This document shows, piece after piece, positions 1-9,285 of a DNA stretch of 64,000 nt. The notes under the pieces were generated by a model. That model saw nothing but the letters and a program-made list of their open reading frames with translations, was not told where the DNA came from and made no database searches. The stretch comes from Calditrichota bacterium (lineage in GTDB: Bacteria; Zhuqueibacterota; Zhuqueibacteria; Zhuqueibacterales; Geothermadaptataceae), in assembly GCA_008501765.1 (NCBI GenBank), contig QQUE01000015.1, forward strand, positions 62,001-126,000, written 5' to 3'. The position numbers and the translations under genes were made by a program. Every line of letters starts with the position of its first letter. Positions within the stretch are counted from its first letter, which is position 1.

Positions 1-76
1 TCAGTTTTAATGTCTATTTGCCAGGTTAATCTGGCGAATACTGCGTTGCAATGATTCCGTTCGTTGCAGCGCAGTT

Positions 77-1198
77 CTATTTCAAAATGGCGTCAAAAAG
101 GAGTTGAATTCCTTTTTGATCGTACTCGGCAAGGCGCTGATTGCGTTTTGCCCGGATAAATTCAGGATTGATTTCCAGCGCTTTGTCAAATTGCAGCGAT
201 GCTTTATTATTGATAATTTTACTCAATATAACGTAGGCTACGCCCAAATGGTTATACAGGTCAGCATAATTTGGATATTTTTTCAGATTTTTTTCGATCT
301 GCTTGATGTGGCGTAAAACCATCCCACTCTTGAGTTTATTTTCATTGTGTAAAACGCGCAAATAAAAATCGAGAATAAATGGAAAATCGGTTGTTGGGGC
401 AACATAGCGCTTGCCTTTTTCAAATTCTGAAAATGCCTGTTCAAACTCTTTATTGCGCAAAAGTGCCTCTGCCCGGTCAAAATTTTCATTTCGATAGGCC
501 GGGTTGATTTTAATAGCCTTTTCCATGCATTCCATGACTTTGACATAAACATTAACCGACAAATTAAAATCTTCTCGCTTATGGGCATTTAAAACGAAGG
601 CGAGGCCTAAATTATAAAATGCTTCAGCGTAATATGTATTGATTTCAACAGCCTTTTCGAAGCACTCAACACCGCGTTTGCACTGCCCTTTTTTCAGGTA
701 CGCAAGTCCGAGATTATTATGCACGTCGGCAAATTGCGAGCGCAGTTTGATCGCCATACGCAAAACTTTCGTCGCTTCATCAACTCTGTCAACGCCGAGA
801 TAAGCACGTCCCAGGCTATTGTAAATAAGAGCGTTATCTTTATCTAAAACAGCGGCTTCTTCAAATTCTTGCACCGCTTCCTCAAACATGCCACGGCGCA
901 AAAATGCCAGCCCTAAAAGATTTTTGGTTTCAACCTGATCCGTATCCCGCATTTTTTGAGAGAGACCAAGCAGGGATTGCACTTCCGCTTTTTTCTCGTC
1001 ATGAAAAGTGCGGGTTTGCTGCAATAATTGCTCACCTTTGACAGCTTTATCATATTCCTTAAATTGCGTATTTATTAAAGCGCCATTGCGAAAAAACGAT
1101 GATATGATACGGTTTTCATATTCACTGTTTGCCGTTTTCAGAAAATATTCGCTATTTTGATTTGACCGAATAACATCGTTAAATATAAAATCACCCAT
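77..1198 (-). CDS. TPR-repeat protein, last gene of the exopolysaccharide operon
   Basis: This 373-residue protein is built mainly of tetratricopeptide repeats, seen as consecutive 34-residue helix pairs at about residues 95-230 (for example 'NSLGRAYLGVDRVDEA' and 'NNLGLAYLKKGQCKRG') and again at about 315-350. TPRs are protein-binding scaffolds, so it probably docks partners of the surface-polysaccharide machinery encoded upstream. There is no signal peptide and the first 90 residues carry no repeat I recognise, so a cytoplasmic location is inferred. It lies 90 bp downstream of the STAS gene on the same strand. The start has no strong ribosome-binding site. The repeat call is firm; the cellular role is not known from sequence. 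Confidence 0.8.
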   Translation of the reverse strand: MGDFIFNDVIRSNQNSEYFLKTANSEYENRIISSFFRNGALINTQFKEYDKAVKGEQLLQQTRTFHDEKKAEVQSLLGLSQKMRDTDQVETKNLLGLAFLRRGMFEEAVQEFEEAAVLDKDNALIYNSLGRAYLGVDRVDEATKVLRMAIKLRSQFADVHNNLGLAYLKKGQCKRGVECFEKAVEINTYYAEAFYNLGLAFVLNAHKREDFNLSVNVYVKVMECMEKAIKINPAYRNENFDRAEALLRNKEFEQAFSEFEKGKRYVAPTTDFPFILDFYLRVLHNENKLKSGMVLRHIKQIEKNLKKYPNYADLYNHLGVAYVILSKIINNKASLQFDKALEINPEFIRAKRNQRLAEYDQKGIQLLFDAILK

Positions 1199-1288
1199 TT
1201 TTTTTACCCATTTTTAACGTGTTGTCTTTCCATGTTGTTTACTTGTCATTGTCGTTGTCCGAAAGTCTGCAATATCGAGGATTGTCCA

Positions 1289-2449
1289 TCATGTTCTGTG
1301 AGATTGCGCAAATTCAATTCGTTTATTTCGTGTGCTCAAGTCGATCTCATTTAATTTTTTAAAAATCATCGACCTGGTCAGGGTATTTTCAGCATGTCCC
1401 ATTTTAATGAGTGCAAGTCGTATTCCGCTTGGACCATAAGTTGGATTCGCAACAATTATGCGCATTATATTTTGCAACAAAGCGTCGCCGCGTACATTGC
1501 GTGTCGGTGTTCCAAACTGGCTTGAACGCTGCATACTTTGCGCACCCAAAGGATTGCCATGTTTCCGGAGCGGCCGTTCAGTTTTTGGGCCCGGCGTACC
1601 AAGTGGGCGGCCAAAATAGAATTCTGTATCAAAAAACTTGCCTCGGGAACTCTTGCCTTCAACGTCTTTCTCTTTTTGATTCGCCACTGCCCGCTTCGAC
1701 GGTTCTACGACGCTGGCGTCAGGTTCTTCTTTCTCTTCCGCGATGGTGGAATGCCGTGCTACATCAGGTGACTGATTTTCCTTGGTGGAACTTGGTTGAT
1801 CTTCCGTTTTCTTATTTTGCTCCGCCAATTCTTCGTCACTCTCATCAGGTGCCGGTTCATCAAATCCCATGGTTTCATTTTCAGAAATTTCCATTTGATC
1901 GGGTTGTTCGGCATCACTTTCTTCCTCTTTGTCCTGCGGAATATCTTCCTCCAGCGATTCATTTTCTTCTTCAAATTCATCATCTGAAGGCAATTGAAAT
2001 CGTTCTCTGGTTATGGCGCCGTTTTTAACTTTTTTGCCTTTTTCGCGTGCATTTTCCACAATTTCATTCGCTCGATTAACTACAAATGACTTGGCGCGAA
2101 AATGTTTTAAGCCATTTTCAACGCCGGGAAATGCCTCGATAAATGTATCGAGCTCTAAAAGCATAAACACATCAAAAACCTCTGGCTGCATGCCAACAAG
2201 AACGATATCACCACCATGATTTCGGCACTGATTCAGGACACTGGTACACGTGCCCCACCCTGCTGAACTTACAAATTCAACACGCCCAAGATTCACAATC
2301 ACTTTATAATGATCGTTATTAAAAAGATATTCAAGGACATGTTCAAACTCCTCAACGGTCGATGGATCGAAGACGTCTTTGAGGTGAATGATGTGGATTT
2401 TATCTTCGGTTACTTCGACCGAATACACTAAACGATTCACTTCACTCAA
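1289..2449 (-). CDS. STAS-domain protein with acidic linker and C-terminal transposase-like helix-turn-helix
   Basis: Residues 1-110 form a STAS domain like anti-sigma-factor antagonists: 'VIVNLGRVEFVSSAGWGT' holds the SSAG stretch in which SpoIIAA-type proteins are phosphorylated on serine. Residues about 140-270 are a Glu/Asp/Ser-rich, probably disordered linker. Residues about 325-386 ('NPTYGPSGIRLALIKMGH', then 'LSTRNKRIEFA') resemble the helix-turn-helix found at the start of IS3/IS481-type integrases. The start codon is TTG at 2449, supported by GAGGT seven bases upstream. It sits between the chain-length gene and the TPR gene. I infer a regulatory switch for polysaccharide production or surface state. 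STAS is firm, the HTH assignment moderate, and any DNA binding is unproven. Confidence 0.78.
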   Translation of the reverse strand: MSEVNRLVYSVEVTEDKIHIIHLKDVFDPSTVEEFEHVLEYLFNNDHYKVIVNLGRVEFVSSAGWGTCTSVLNQCRNHGGDIVLVGMQPEVFDVFMLLELDTFIEAFPGVENGLKHFRAKSFVVNRANEIVENAREKGKKVKNGAITRERFQLPSDDEFEEENESLEEDIPQDKEEESDAEQPDQMEISENETMGFDEPAPDESDEELAEQNKKTEDQPSSTKENQSPDVARHSTIAEEKEEPDASVVEPSKRAVANQKEKDVEGKSSRGKFFDTEFYFGRPLGTPGPKTERPLRKHGNPLGAQSMQRSSQFGTPTRNVRGDALLQNIMRIIVANPTYGPSGIRLALIKMGHAENTLTRSMIFKKLNEIDLSTRNKRIEFAQSHRT

Positions 2450-2517
2450 AACATTTACCTCTTAATCTACATGTTTGCGAATTTATCTATTAAATTAATA
2501 CTCACATTAAAATTAAA

Positions 2518-4050
2518 TTATATGGAATCGCTTGTCAACGGCAACGTTTTTTTGCTGCTTCTGGAATGGCCCAGATCCATTTTAGGGACAATTCCCAAGA
2601 CTGAAACCCCAAGAGCCGTTTCGATTTCCTCGATTCCCTTGTAGGAATTATCCAATAATTCCAACAAATAAACCAGACCAATACCAAGGCCAAGTCCGGC
2701 TATAACCGAGATCAGAATAATCTGCATGTTATCTGCATTTATTGGCGCTACCGGGATTTGTGCAGGATCGATAACACGGTAGCGCACTTTCATTTCCGTC
2801 ATCTGCATGGCTTCACGAATTCGCGAGCTGTTCGCCTGATCGACAAATGTTTGATAAAGCTGGCGGTTTTTTTCGACGGTCGCTTGCAGATTATTTAAGG
2901 TCAATTCCTGAACCGGAACTGTTGTTCGCGCCCGATTGAATAAATCAATCAACCGATTTAAAGTATTAATTTGTTTATTGAGTAGAGACATCTCTGTTTC
3001 TACTGTTTCCCGTTTGATTGCCAGTGAAATAACCGAATGCCCATATTTTCCCTGTAAATCACGCGGACCAGTTCGTCGAATTTCAGTTCGCAGCCGATCC
3101 TTTAGGTTGGAAATTTCAGTTCCAATGCGTAAAACATCGCCATTATTCCAGGGAAAACTAATGAGCAGTTCTGCCTGTTTTGATATTTTTTCAATCAACT
3201 GCGCCTTCAATTGCGTCGCTTCATTGGACTGATACATATGTATTTCAGAGTTTAATTCACCAAGCTTTGATTCGACGTCATTGAGCTCGTCAATGCGTTT
3301 TAATTTCTCAGCTTCATAGGAATGAATGAGACTGTTCACGTGTGGCAAATTCTCGCTATTTACCGTCAAATTTTGATTGGATGTTTGTGCCATCGAACGC
3401 CGGTAGGCACGAAGTGCGTCTTCAGAATCCTGCAATTTTAATCGATAAGTCTCCATTTGACTTGTTGCAAAATCAGCCGTACCCTTTAGCCGGGTAAGTT
3501 CGGTCATCAAATTTTCTTCGATAAACAAATCGGCGAGGGTTTTTGTGATTAGAAATGCATTCTTTGGCTGATTTGATTTAGTGCCAATTTCAAAATACTC
3601 ACTGCGCTGAGCAAATTCCAGAGTCAGTTTTTGAGTTAACTGCGCGACCATAATTGAGCGCAATGCATCCTCATGCGACAATGCCGGATTCTTTTTAACA
3701 ATTTCAGCGGCCTTCTCAATCTGGCTCTCCTTTGGTTTCATGCCAACACGGTCGATGACCTTTCCAATAGTGATTTTATTGGATAACTGTTTATAAATAG
3801 CTTCTTTGTTGTCGCGCATGCGCACCCGATTCTGCGCCGTCACACCCGGAACAAGCTGGTTCATTTGTCCTGTGAGCATGAGAAAACGGCCCATTTGAAT
3901 GGTGGCTTTTGATTGATAGATTGGTATTGTAATCTGAATTATAAAAATACAAGCCAATGTAGCTAAAACCAATGGCACGATTAAAAACCATTTTCTGCGC
4001 TGAACTATTTGCATTATAGTGCGAATATCGAATGATGGGCCTTGTTGCAT
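2518..4050 (-). CDS. Polysaccharide chain-length determinant (Wzz/GumC-like co-polymerase)
   Basis: This is an inner-membrane polysaccharide co-polymerase expected to set polymer length and link synthesis to the outer-membrane export channel. Transmembrane helix 1 is at about residues 21-40 and helix 2 at about 442-463. Between them lies a long periplasmic coiled-coil region, and the second helix is preceded by the proline-rich 'PAQIPVAPINAD' typical of the family. The protein is 510 residues long and ends about 45 residues after helix 2, so the C-terminal tyrosine-kinase domain of Wzc-type proteins is absent. No separate kinase is in the window. The start is supported by AGGA about seven bases upstream. 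It lies immediately downstream of the Wza-like gene. Confidence 0.88.
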   Translation of the reverse strand: MQQGPSFDIRTIMQIVQRRKWFLIVPLVLATLACIFIIQITIPIYQSKATIQMGRFLMLTGQMNQLVPGVTAQNRVRMRDNKEAIYKQLSNKITIGKVIDRVGMKPKESQIEKAAEIVKKNPALSHEDALRSIMVAQLTQKLTLEFAQRSEYFEIGTKSNQPKNAFLITKTLADLFIEENLMTELTRLKGTADFATSQMETYRLKLQDSEDALRAYRRSMAQTSNQNLTVNSENLPHVNSLIHSYEAEKLKRIDELNDVESKLGELNSEIHMYQSNEATQLKAQLIEKISKQAELLISFPWNNGDVLRIGTEISNLKDRLRTEIRRTGPRDLQGKYGHSVISLAIKRETVETEMSLLNKQINTLNRLIDLFNRARTTVPVQELTLNNLQATVEKNRQLYQTFVDQANSSRIREAMQMTEMKVRYRVIDPAQIPVAPINADNMQIILISVIAGLGLGIGLVYLLELLDNSYKGIEEIETALGVSVLGIVPKMDLGHSRSSKKTLPLTSDSI

Positions 4051-4124
4051 GTCTGATCCTGCTCTAAATTTAAAATCGTTATTTCAAAATGTGCTTTTTA
4101 TTTAAAAATAGAAATTTTAGAACC

Positions 4125-5177
4125 CTAATTACCATCTGTTCTCAGAACTTTTTCCAGGAGAAAATAGGAAACAAGTATCGAAACGGAACCTGTTATGGCT
4201 GCGCCAAGTGTAGCGGTAATGGTAAATTTCTTATAGGACTCTTTGTAGGGGATGTAGATTGTATCACCCGCTTTAAGTCGCAACGGATGGGGTACTCCCT
4301 CATTGGAGTAGTTATCAAGATCAATCTCGTAGACCACTGTGCCTTCACTTCCAGTCGTGATTAATTTCACGTGTTCCATATCTGGCTCAACAGTCGGACC
4401 GTTTCCATTAGCGCGTACGGTTAGGAGTGGGCCGCCTGCACGAACGATGGCCTCCAAAACATCAGCACCTTCTTCAAATTCATAAGCGCCGGGTGCAACT
4501 ACTTGTCCATAAATATAAACAACGCTGCTTTTGGCGAATAATCCGGAACTGCCTCCACCAGTGGCAGCTCCAGCCCCGGCTGCTCCATTGGCGCCTGCCG
4601 CGCCGCCAACAGAACCGGGAACATTAATATTATCACCGGGACGTAATTCTGGTAATCGCGACAAATCCGAAGTATTGAAATAGGCTTTGAGGTCAACGGA
4701 GATAAGTTGCCCGTTCGTACTACCACCCCGGACAACGGTCACCTGACCCAATTTAGCAGATTCCAATGGCCCACCAGCCTGAAGTATGGCTTCCCAAACA
4801 TTCGGCATATACTCAAAAGTATAGGGTCCCGGCATCTGTACTGCACCGGTGACAAATATCTTTTTACTGCCATATTCGAGAACAGTTACCAAGGCTTGCG
4901 TGACGTTTCGATTATAAATACTGACCTTTTCAACTATTTTGATGCCAAGTTGAGAGGCTGTAAGCCCGGCTGCTGTAATACGCCCGGCAACCGGAATTTC
5001 AATGCGTCCGTCAGCGTCGATTTTCACTTGAGAGTTCAAATCGGGTTGCTGCCAGAAAGCAATCGAAATCTGATCATTCGGTTCGAGCATATACTCCTGG
5101 GCTGAAACGTTGCCCAGAAAGCAAAACTGCAGCAACACTCCAAAAATAAGTAAACTAAATAACTTTCGTTTAAACAT
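4125..5177 (-). CDS. Polysaccharide export protein, Wza-like, with SLBB domains
   Basis: This is the probable outer-membrane/periplasmic export channel for the polysaccharide. After a signal peptide (starts 'MFKRKLFSLLIFGVLLQF', ends near 'VSAQE') comes the polysaccharide-export domain ('EPNDQISIAFWQQPDL'), then two SLBB beta-grasp domains ('GAVQMPGPYTFE' and 'GQVVAPGAYEFEEG'). A Gly/Ala-rich stretch of about 25 residues separates the SLBB domains and looks like a flexible spacer. A hydrophobic helix near the C-terminus may cross the outer membrane as in Wza. The reading frame is open upstream to 5231, but the ATG at 5177 starts the signal peptide and is preferred. There is no lipobox cysteine, unlike E. 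coli Wza. Confidence 0.87.
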   Translation of the reverse strand: MFKRKLFSLLIFGVLLQFCFLGNVSAQEYMLEPNDQISIAFWQQPDLNSQVKIDADGRIEIPVAGRITAAGLTASQLGIKIVEKVSIYNRNVTQALVTVLEYGSKKIFVTGAVQMPGPYTFEYMPNVWEAILQAGGPLESAKLGQVTVVRGGSTNGQLISVDLKAYFNTSDLSRLPELRPGDNINVPGSVGGAAGANGAAGAGAATGGGSSGLFAKSSVVYIYGQVVAPGAYEFEEGADVLEAIVRAGGPLLTVRANGNGPTVEPDMEHVKLITTGSEGTVVYEIDLDNYSNEGVPHPLRLKAGDTIYIPYKESYKKFTITATLGAAITGSVSILVSYFLLEKVLRTDGN

Positions 5178-5233
5178 GATCCGCTTCCCTGCAAATAAAT
5201 GAAGTCCGTCCAGGTTCGATACATCTTCCACTG

Positions 5234-7114
5234 TTAATTCGTACCTCCTGTCACCTCGGTTACTGTATTGCTTCCTGCAAAATCGCCATTTGTATCATAT
5301 ACAAAAACTCTGTAACTGTAGGTTATACCATTTGTTAAGTTTCTATCTTCATAAGTCGTCTTCAGTCTGTCACCGCTAAGGATTGCAATCGGTTCATTGG
5401 TAATAATAACCGTGTTTCCGCGTGAGCGAAATATGCGGTAATTGGCAAAATCAGGATCGAGGCTCTGCGACCAGGATAACTGAAAACCAGTCGTGTCAAC
5501 TATTATCGGTTGTGCCACATAAATTGGATCCGGGATTGTATTAGGCACCGTCACCGAAACTTCATTACTTATTGAAGCAACTTGACCACCGTCATCATAA
5601 ACAAACACACTGTAGTAATAAGTTTGATTTTCTTTAAAATGGGTGTCGGAATATGTCGTGTTATCAACCAGAGAAATGATACTGACCAGCTTCGAATTCG
5701 TTGTTACATTTGGGCTTGTATCGCGGTAGATATGGTAACTGTTAAAATTATCTTCCGCACTTTGTGTCCAAGTCAGATCTATTTTATCAACTTCATCATT
5801 CTCAAAAAACAATGGCTCGTACAGAATTACCGGATTAGCAATTTCGTCGGGGCGTGTCGTCTGCGATTCTTCATTGCTCTCACCAGTCAAACCTGATTTA
5901 TCCCGCACTACAACTTGATAAACATAAGTCGTATTGGGAGTTAAATTTGTGTCGGTAAATGAGGTTTCAGTTGATTGTGCAATAATCGAGACCAGTGCAA
6001 ACTCATTACTTCCAAGAAGCGCCCGATAAACTTCGTATGTTTGGAAGTCATGCTCATCTTCAGTCAGGCTCCATGAGAGCTTCAAAGATGTCCGGCCATC
6101 GCCGGCAATAACCGGCTTAAATAAAGTGACAGCGGCGGGTGCGCGCAAGATCGTCACACGAGATTCGGCAAAAATTGGTGTAGCCACATTGCCGGCTCTG
6201 TCGGTAAAATATGCCGTAATTTTTGCCTGAAATACATCCGCATCTTTTGGGATGACATACCATGCGTCGTAGTACCCGGTTCCAAGATCATTTAATTGCA
6301 CATCACGCGGGCCATCTTCAATTTCAATTGATGCGCGCCGGCCAAATGGTTCACCTGTATACATTGAGAAATAAATGCTATCTGCCGCTACCTTCGTTTG
6401 GCCGTTGGTGTTTTCTTCAACTGTAAAAATCGATGCACGCGTATCGAGAAATATACTATCGGAAACGGCAGCATTGGTAGTTTGACCATCCTTATCCTGA
6501 AAACGAGCCCAAACACCTTTGTGTCCGTCACCAGGCGAGAGCGCCCATTGAACATTGGCGGAAAACTGGATGGATGATGAATTGGCAAAATCCGGGCTAT
6601 TGCTGAGTTCAACAATACTCGTCGTAGACGGTGCCGTAACACCGATTGTCACTGAGCGATTCGGCGTAAATTCTGAGCCATCTTCCAACAGTACGGCGTA
6701 AACATTGGGTTTGGCAGATATATTATCTGAAGGCAAGCCGGCAAATTCTTTTCCGTCAATAATTTTAATCGCTTTAATTGAATAGACATATTCTTGGCCG
6801 TTGACAAGATTCTGATTCACAAATACCGTATCCGTACTTGTGAATTCAACGCTCTGCGTTTCTGTCACGTTGCGGCGTGTTATGATGAACCTGTCAATTG
6901 TAGCACGCTCATTTACCGTCCAGTCAAGCCGGACGAGACCATCGCCAATAGAAATATGAATATCAAAAGGTTTTCCAGGAAATGCGTTTCCTCCCTGGAG
7001 TGACTCATCGGGTCCTGTTGGTTTTTTTACACAGGCAGATGTGAGTAATAGCATCATCAATAATCCGCCAGTAAAAACATATTGAATCCATTCAATTCGT
7101 TTCTTCATTTTCAT
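5234..7114 (-). CDS. Large lipoprotein with several fibronectin type III domains
   Basis: This is a 626-residue predicted lipoprotein: the signal peptide ends in the lipobox 'LLTSAC' near residue 28, followed by a Lys/Pro-rich segment. Fibronectin type III domains are visible at about residues 45-135, 330-425, 430-525 and 530-620, each with the pattern 'DEHDFQTYEVYR', 'DNFNSYHIYR' or 'DPDFANYRIFR', then 'TYVYQVVV'-type strands. The middle (about 140-320) looks beta-rich but is not clearly FN3. Its position inside the polysaccharide operon, directly before the export gene, suggests a cell-surface or periplasmic role with the polymer, such as binding or anchoring; that is inference. Translation could start at Met1 or Met3, since GGAG lies just upstream of both. 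Confidence 0.85.
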   Translation of the reverse strand: MKMKKRIEWIQYVFTGGLLMMLLLTSACVKKPTGPDESLQGGNAFPGKPFDIHISIGDGLVRLDWTVNERATIDRFIITRRNVTETQSVEFTSTDTVFVNQNLVNGQEYVYSIKAIKIIDGKEFAGLPSDNISAKPNVYAVLLEDGSEFTPNRSVTIGVTAPSTTSIVELSNSPDFANSSSIQFSANVQWALSPGDGHKGVWARFQDKDGQTTNAAVSDSIFLDTRASIFTVEENTNGQTKVAADSIYFSMYTGEPFGRRASIEIEDGPRDVQLNDLGTGYYDAWYVIPKDADVFQAKITAYFTDRAGNVATPIFAESRVTILRAPAAVTLFKPVIAGDGRTSLKLSWSLTEDEHDFQTYEVYRALLGSNEFALVSIIAQSTETSFTDTNLTPNTTYVYQVVVRDKSGLTGESNEESQTTRPDEIANPVILYEPLFFENDEVDKIDLTWTQSAEDNFNSYHIYRDTSPNVTTNSKLVSIISLVDNTTYSDTHFKENQTYYYSVFVYDDGGQVASISNEVSVTVPNTIPDPIYVAQPIIVDTTGFQLSWSQSLDPDFANYRIFRSRGNTVIITNEPIAILSGDRLKTTYEDRNLTNGITYSYRVFVYDTNGDFAGSNTVTEVTGGTN

Positions 7115-7165
7115 GAACTCCGTAAAAGTATATAACTTACTCTTTAAAATCCGTTAATACCGTAC

Positions 7166-7894
7166 TTAGAAATTAGCACGAACTCCAAAAGCCAAAGCCG
7201 GTTGAGTTCCGTTCTGGTTTAATTCGACAGAAGCACGTAGTTTTGGATAATGATATTTCGGGTAGAAAAAGAGGGTATCGAAAAGATTGTACATATAAAC
7301 GCTCAGGTTCAGAATTAGTGCTCTTTCCCGATCATCAAATTTTTGGGTCAAAATGCTGTACTTATCTTCAACATCCTGATAAATTTTAGCATCCTGTGCG
7401 CCCGATGTGGCGAAAGTATCAAACGCTTTGTCATAGGCATCTTTCGCGTCCTGGTATTCCTGATGTGTAAAGACGAAATAACCGGCGGCTCCCAACTGCA
7501 AACCTGCGAAAAACAATCCTTTCCACTTCTGATCAGTGTAAGCCTGTCCCCATCCAGGCATGAGCATGGATCGAAAAAATGAGCGTGGGCGCGATTTGCG
7601 AGTTAAGCGAATGGCTAATTTTTTGCGTACATTTGGCTTAAAAAAGTAGGAAGAAGTAAAATTTTCATAGCCAACTTTACGCGCCTCAAGTTTATAGAAC
7701 CCCTTTAAACTGTGAACAGCGACATAAGGTGTTTGCCCGGTCAACCGATATTCACCCTTCAAAGTGACAACCGATTCGTTGGGATTGGAAATAATCTTAA
7801 CATTCCCATCGGGCCGTTTCTGGGCGGTTAATGGCTGAGAAACGACGAGAAAAACTGCTGCGAAGGCTAAGGCAGCCCATCTGAATAACATCAT
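7166..7894 (-). CDS. Exported PEGA/DUF5683-like membrane protein
   Basis: After a signal peptide ('LAFAAVFLVVSQPLTAQ') residues about 30-95 resemble a PEGA-type beta domain ('NVKIISNPNESVVTLKGE', 'FYKLEARKVGYENF'), thought to act at the surface. This is followed by 'LMPGWGQAYTDQKWKGLFF', the signature of DUF5683-type proteins, with a membrane helix. The C-terminal part, 'NLFDTLFFYPKYHYPK' to the final 'FGVRANF', may be a short beta region ending in Phe. The ATG at 7894 is chosen because GGAGGT lies nine bases upstream; a TTG at 7933 would extend the frame into the sugar transferase. The function is unknown. It sits between sugar transferase and FN3 lipoprotein, suggesting an envelope accessory role in export. 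Confidence 0.75.
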   Translation of the reverse strand: MMLFRWAALAFAAVFLVVSQPLTAQKRPDGNVKIISNPNESVVTLKGEYRLTGQTPYVAVHSLKGFYKLEARKVGYENFTSSYFFKPNVRKKLAIRLTRKSRPRSFFRSMLMPGWGQAYTDQKWKGLFFAGLQLGAAGYFVFTHQEYQDAKDAYDKAFDTFATSGAQDAKIYQDVEDKYSILTQKFDDRERALILNLSVYMYNLFDTLFFYPKYHYPKLRASVELNQNGTQPALAFGVRANF

Positions 7895-7922
7895 TATTAA
7901 AAGACCTCCATACCTGGTGGTT

Positions 7923-8906
7923 CTACGAATCAAGGACTTCCTTGCCTCGAATAATAACCCAAAATGTCTGGAATAACAGAAGTATATCTTCCTTCAAGCC
8001 TGTATTCCGGACATATATTAAATCATAGTGTAATTTTTCTTTTACTGCTTCAATAGTTGTATCGTACCCACAAACAATCTGTGCCGGACCTGTCATACCT
8101 GGTTTAACCTGCAATCTGTGTGGGAAGTCAGGCACCTTTTCAACAATTTCCGGCATCAATTCAGGACGCTCCGGGCGTGGGCCAACCAGAGACATTTCAC
8201 CACACAATACATTAAAGAACTGCGGAATTTCATCGATGTGAGTAAATCGCAGCACGCGACCGAATGCTGTAATTCGTGGATCATTTTCTTGTGCCCATGT
8301 GGCTCCACTTTGTTTTTCAGCGTCTCTTTTCATCGTACGAAATTTAAAAACCCAGAAGGGACGGCCATACAAATCTTTGTCCCTTCGTTGCCCTTGCCGC
8401 CGATCATGCTTTACACTCAAATTCACACGGCGCCGGTCACCAAAACGATGATTCAGGCCAATACGTTTTTGTTTGTAAATAATGGGTCCGCGACTGTCAA
8501 ACAAAATCAAAAAAGGGATCATTATAAAAAAGATCGAAAGAGCAATAAAACCCAGTATCGCACCAAATATATCGAATAACCGCTTCCCGGCTTTTTCCCA
8601 CAAGCGGAGATTTGCAAACGGGGCCATTACTTTACGGATTAGTGTGTCCGGGAAAAACAGCATTACGCCAAGGCTACTGACCAGGAACGCAGGCGAGATT
8701 AAATATTTACCTGCAAACTTCAATCGTCGAATCGATTTTTGGTCGACGACTTGCCTGAGAATGGCGCCATTAACACTAATCTGCCCCATGTTATCTATCG
8801 AAAACTGAGTTTGATACCGCCGTAAGGCTTCGTCGCGGCCGGAGCCAGCTCCTTCGCCCGCTTTTTTGAAATCGACAAACGATTCAAAATTTGATACTTG
8901 CGGCAT
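7923..8906 (-). CDS. Membrane-bound initiating sugar transferase (bacterial sugar transferase family)
   Basis: Proteins of this family move a sugar-1-phosphate from a nucleotide sugar to undecaprenyl phosphate, starting the polysaccharide repeat unit at the inner membrane. The hallmark motifs are present: 'GKRLFDIFGAILGF' with its membrane helix, 'WVFKFRTMKRDAE', 'TAFGRVLRFTHIDEIPQF' and 'GEMSLVGPRPERPE'. Unlike most relatives, about 25 residues rich in Arg and Lys are inserted between 'KQKRIGLNH' and 'RPFWVFKFR', including 'DRRQGQRR'. The N-terminus is shorter than in WbaP and has one extra membrane segment. GAGGA five bases upstream fixes the start at 8906 rather than 8939. It is the first gene of the operon. 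Confidence 0.9.
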   Translation of the reverse strand: MPQVSNFESFVDFKKAGEGAGSGRDEALRRYQTQFSIDNMGQISVNGAILRQVVDQKSIRRLKFAGKYLISPAFLVSSLGVMLFFPDTLIRKVMAPFANLRLWEKAGKRLFDIFGAILGFIALSIFFIMIPFLILFDSRGPIIYKQKRIGLNHRFGDRRRVNLSVKHDRRQGQRRDKDLYGRPFWVFKFRTMKRDAEKQSGATWAQENDPRITAFGRVLRFTHIDEIPQFFNVLCGEMSLVGPRPERPELMPEIVEKVPDFPHRLQVKPGMTGPAQIVCGYDTTIEAVKEKLHYDLIYVRNTGLKEDILLLFQTFWVIIRGKEVLDS

Positions 8907-9285
8907 TATTTCCTCGTAGTTAAACCTGTGAATCAGCAATCAATTAGATAGGAATTCCAACCAAGTAAAAAACAAAACTCATGCAAGATTTTCGCTAATT
9001 TCTATTCAGTCGTGTTAAAGCTCCTGAAATCAATAGCCTGATTAGAAAAACCGGAATGAATTTTATTTTACTTTTTTAATTAAATTACCCTCAAGGCAGA
9101 ACTGTGCAGAATTTAAATATGAAAATGATAAAAAAAGGAAAGAAGGACAGTACCGATAGATAGGCATGAAAAAGCAATGGGGAAAACCACGCAAGGGCTG
9201 AGGCAAAATTTTTATGAAAAAGTGACGAGAAAAACAAAGAGCTGAATCCATATTCAGGCTCAAAATCAAAAATTAGAGACCGCAT
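8907..9285. other. Intergenic region upstream of the exopolysaccharide operon
   Basis: This A/T-rich stretch must contain the promoter of the polysaccharide operon, which reads away to the left. I could not pick out a confident promoter box. Two short overlapping minus-strand open frames (9063-9269 and 9091-9309) show no protein family, no good ribosome-binding site and low-complexity Phe/Leu-rich composition. I treat them as non-coding. The dcw terminator follows at 9286. Confidence 0.5.

Noticed and set aside
1411-2028. 205-residue plus-strand open frame opposite the STAS gene
   Set aside because: It is antisense to a well-supported gene, has no family motif and is Cys/His/Arg-rich as expected for a shadow frame.
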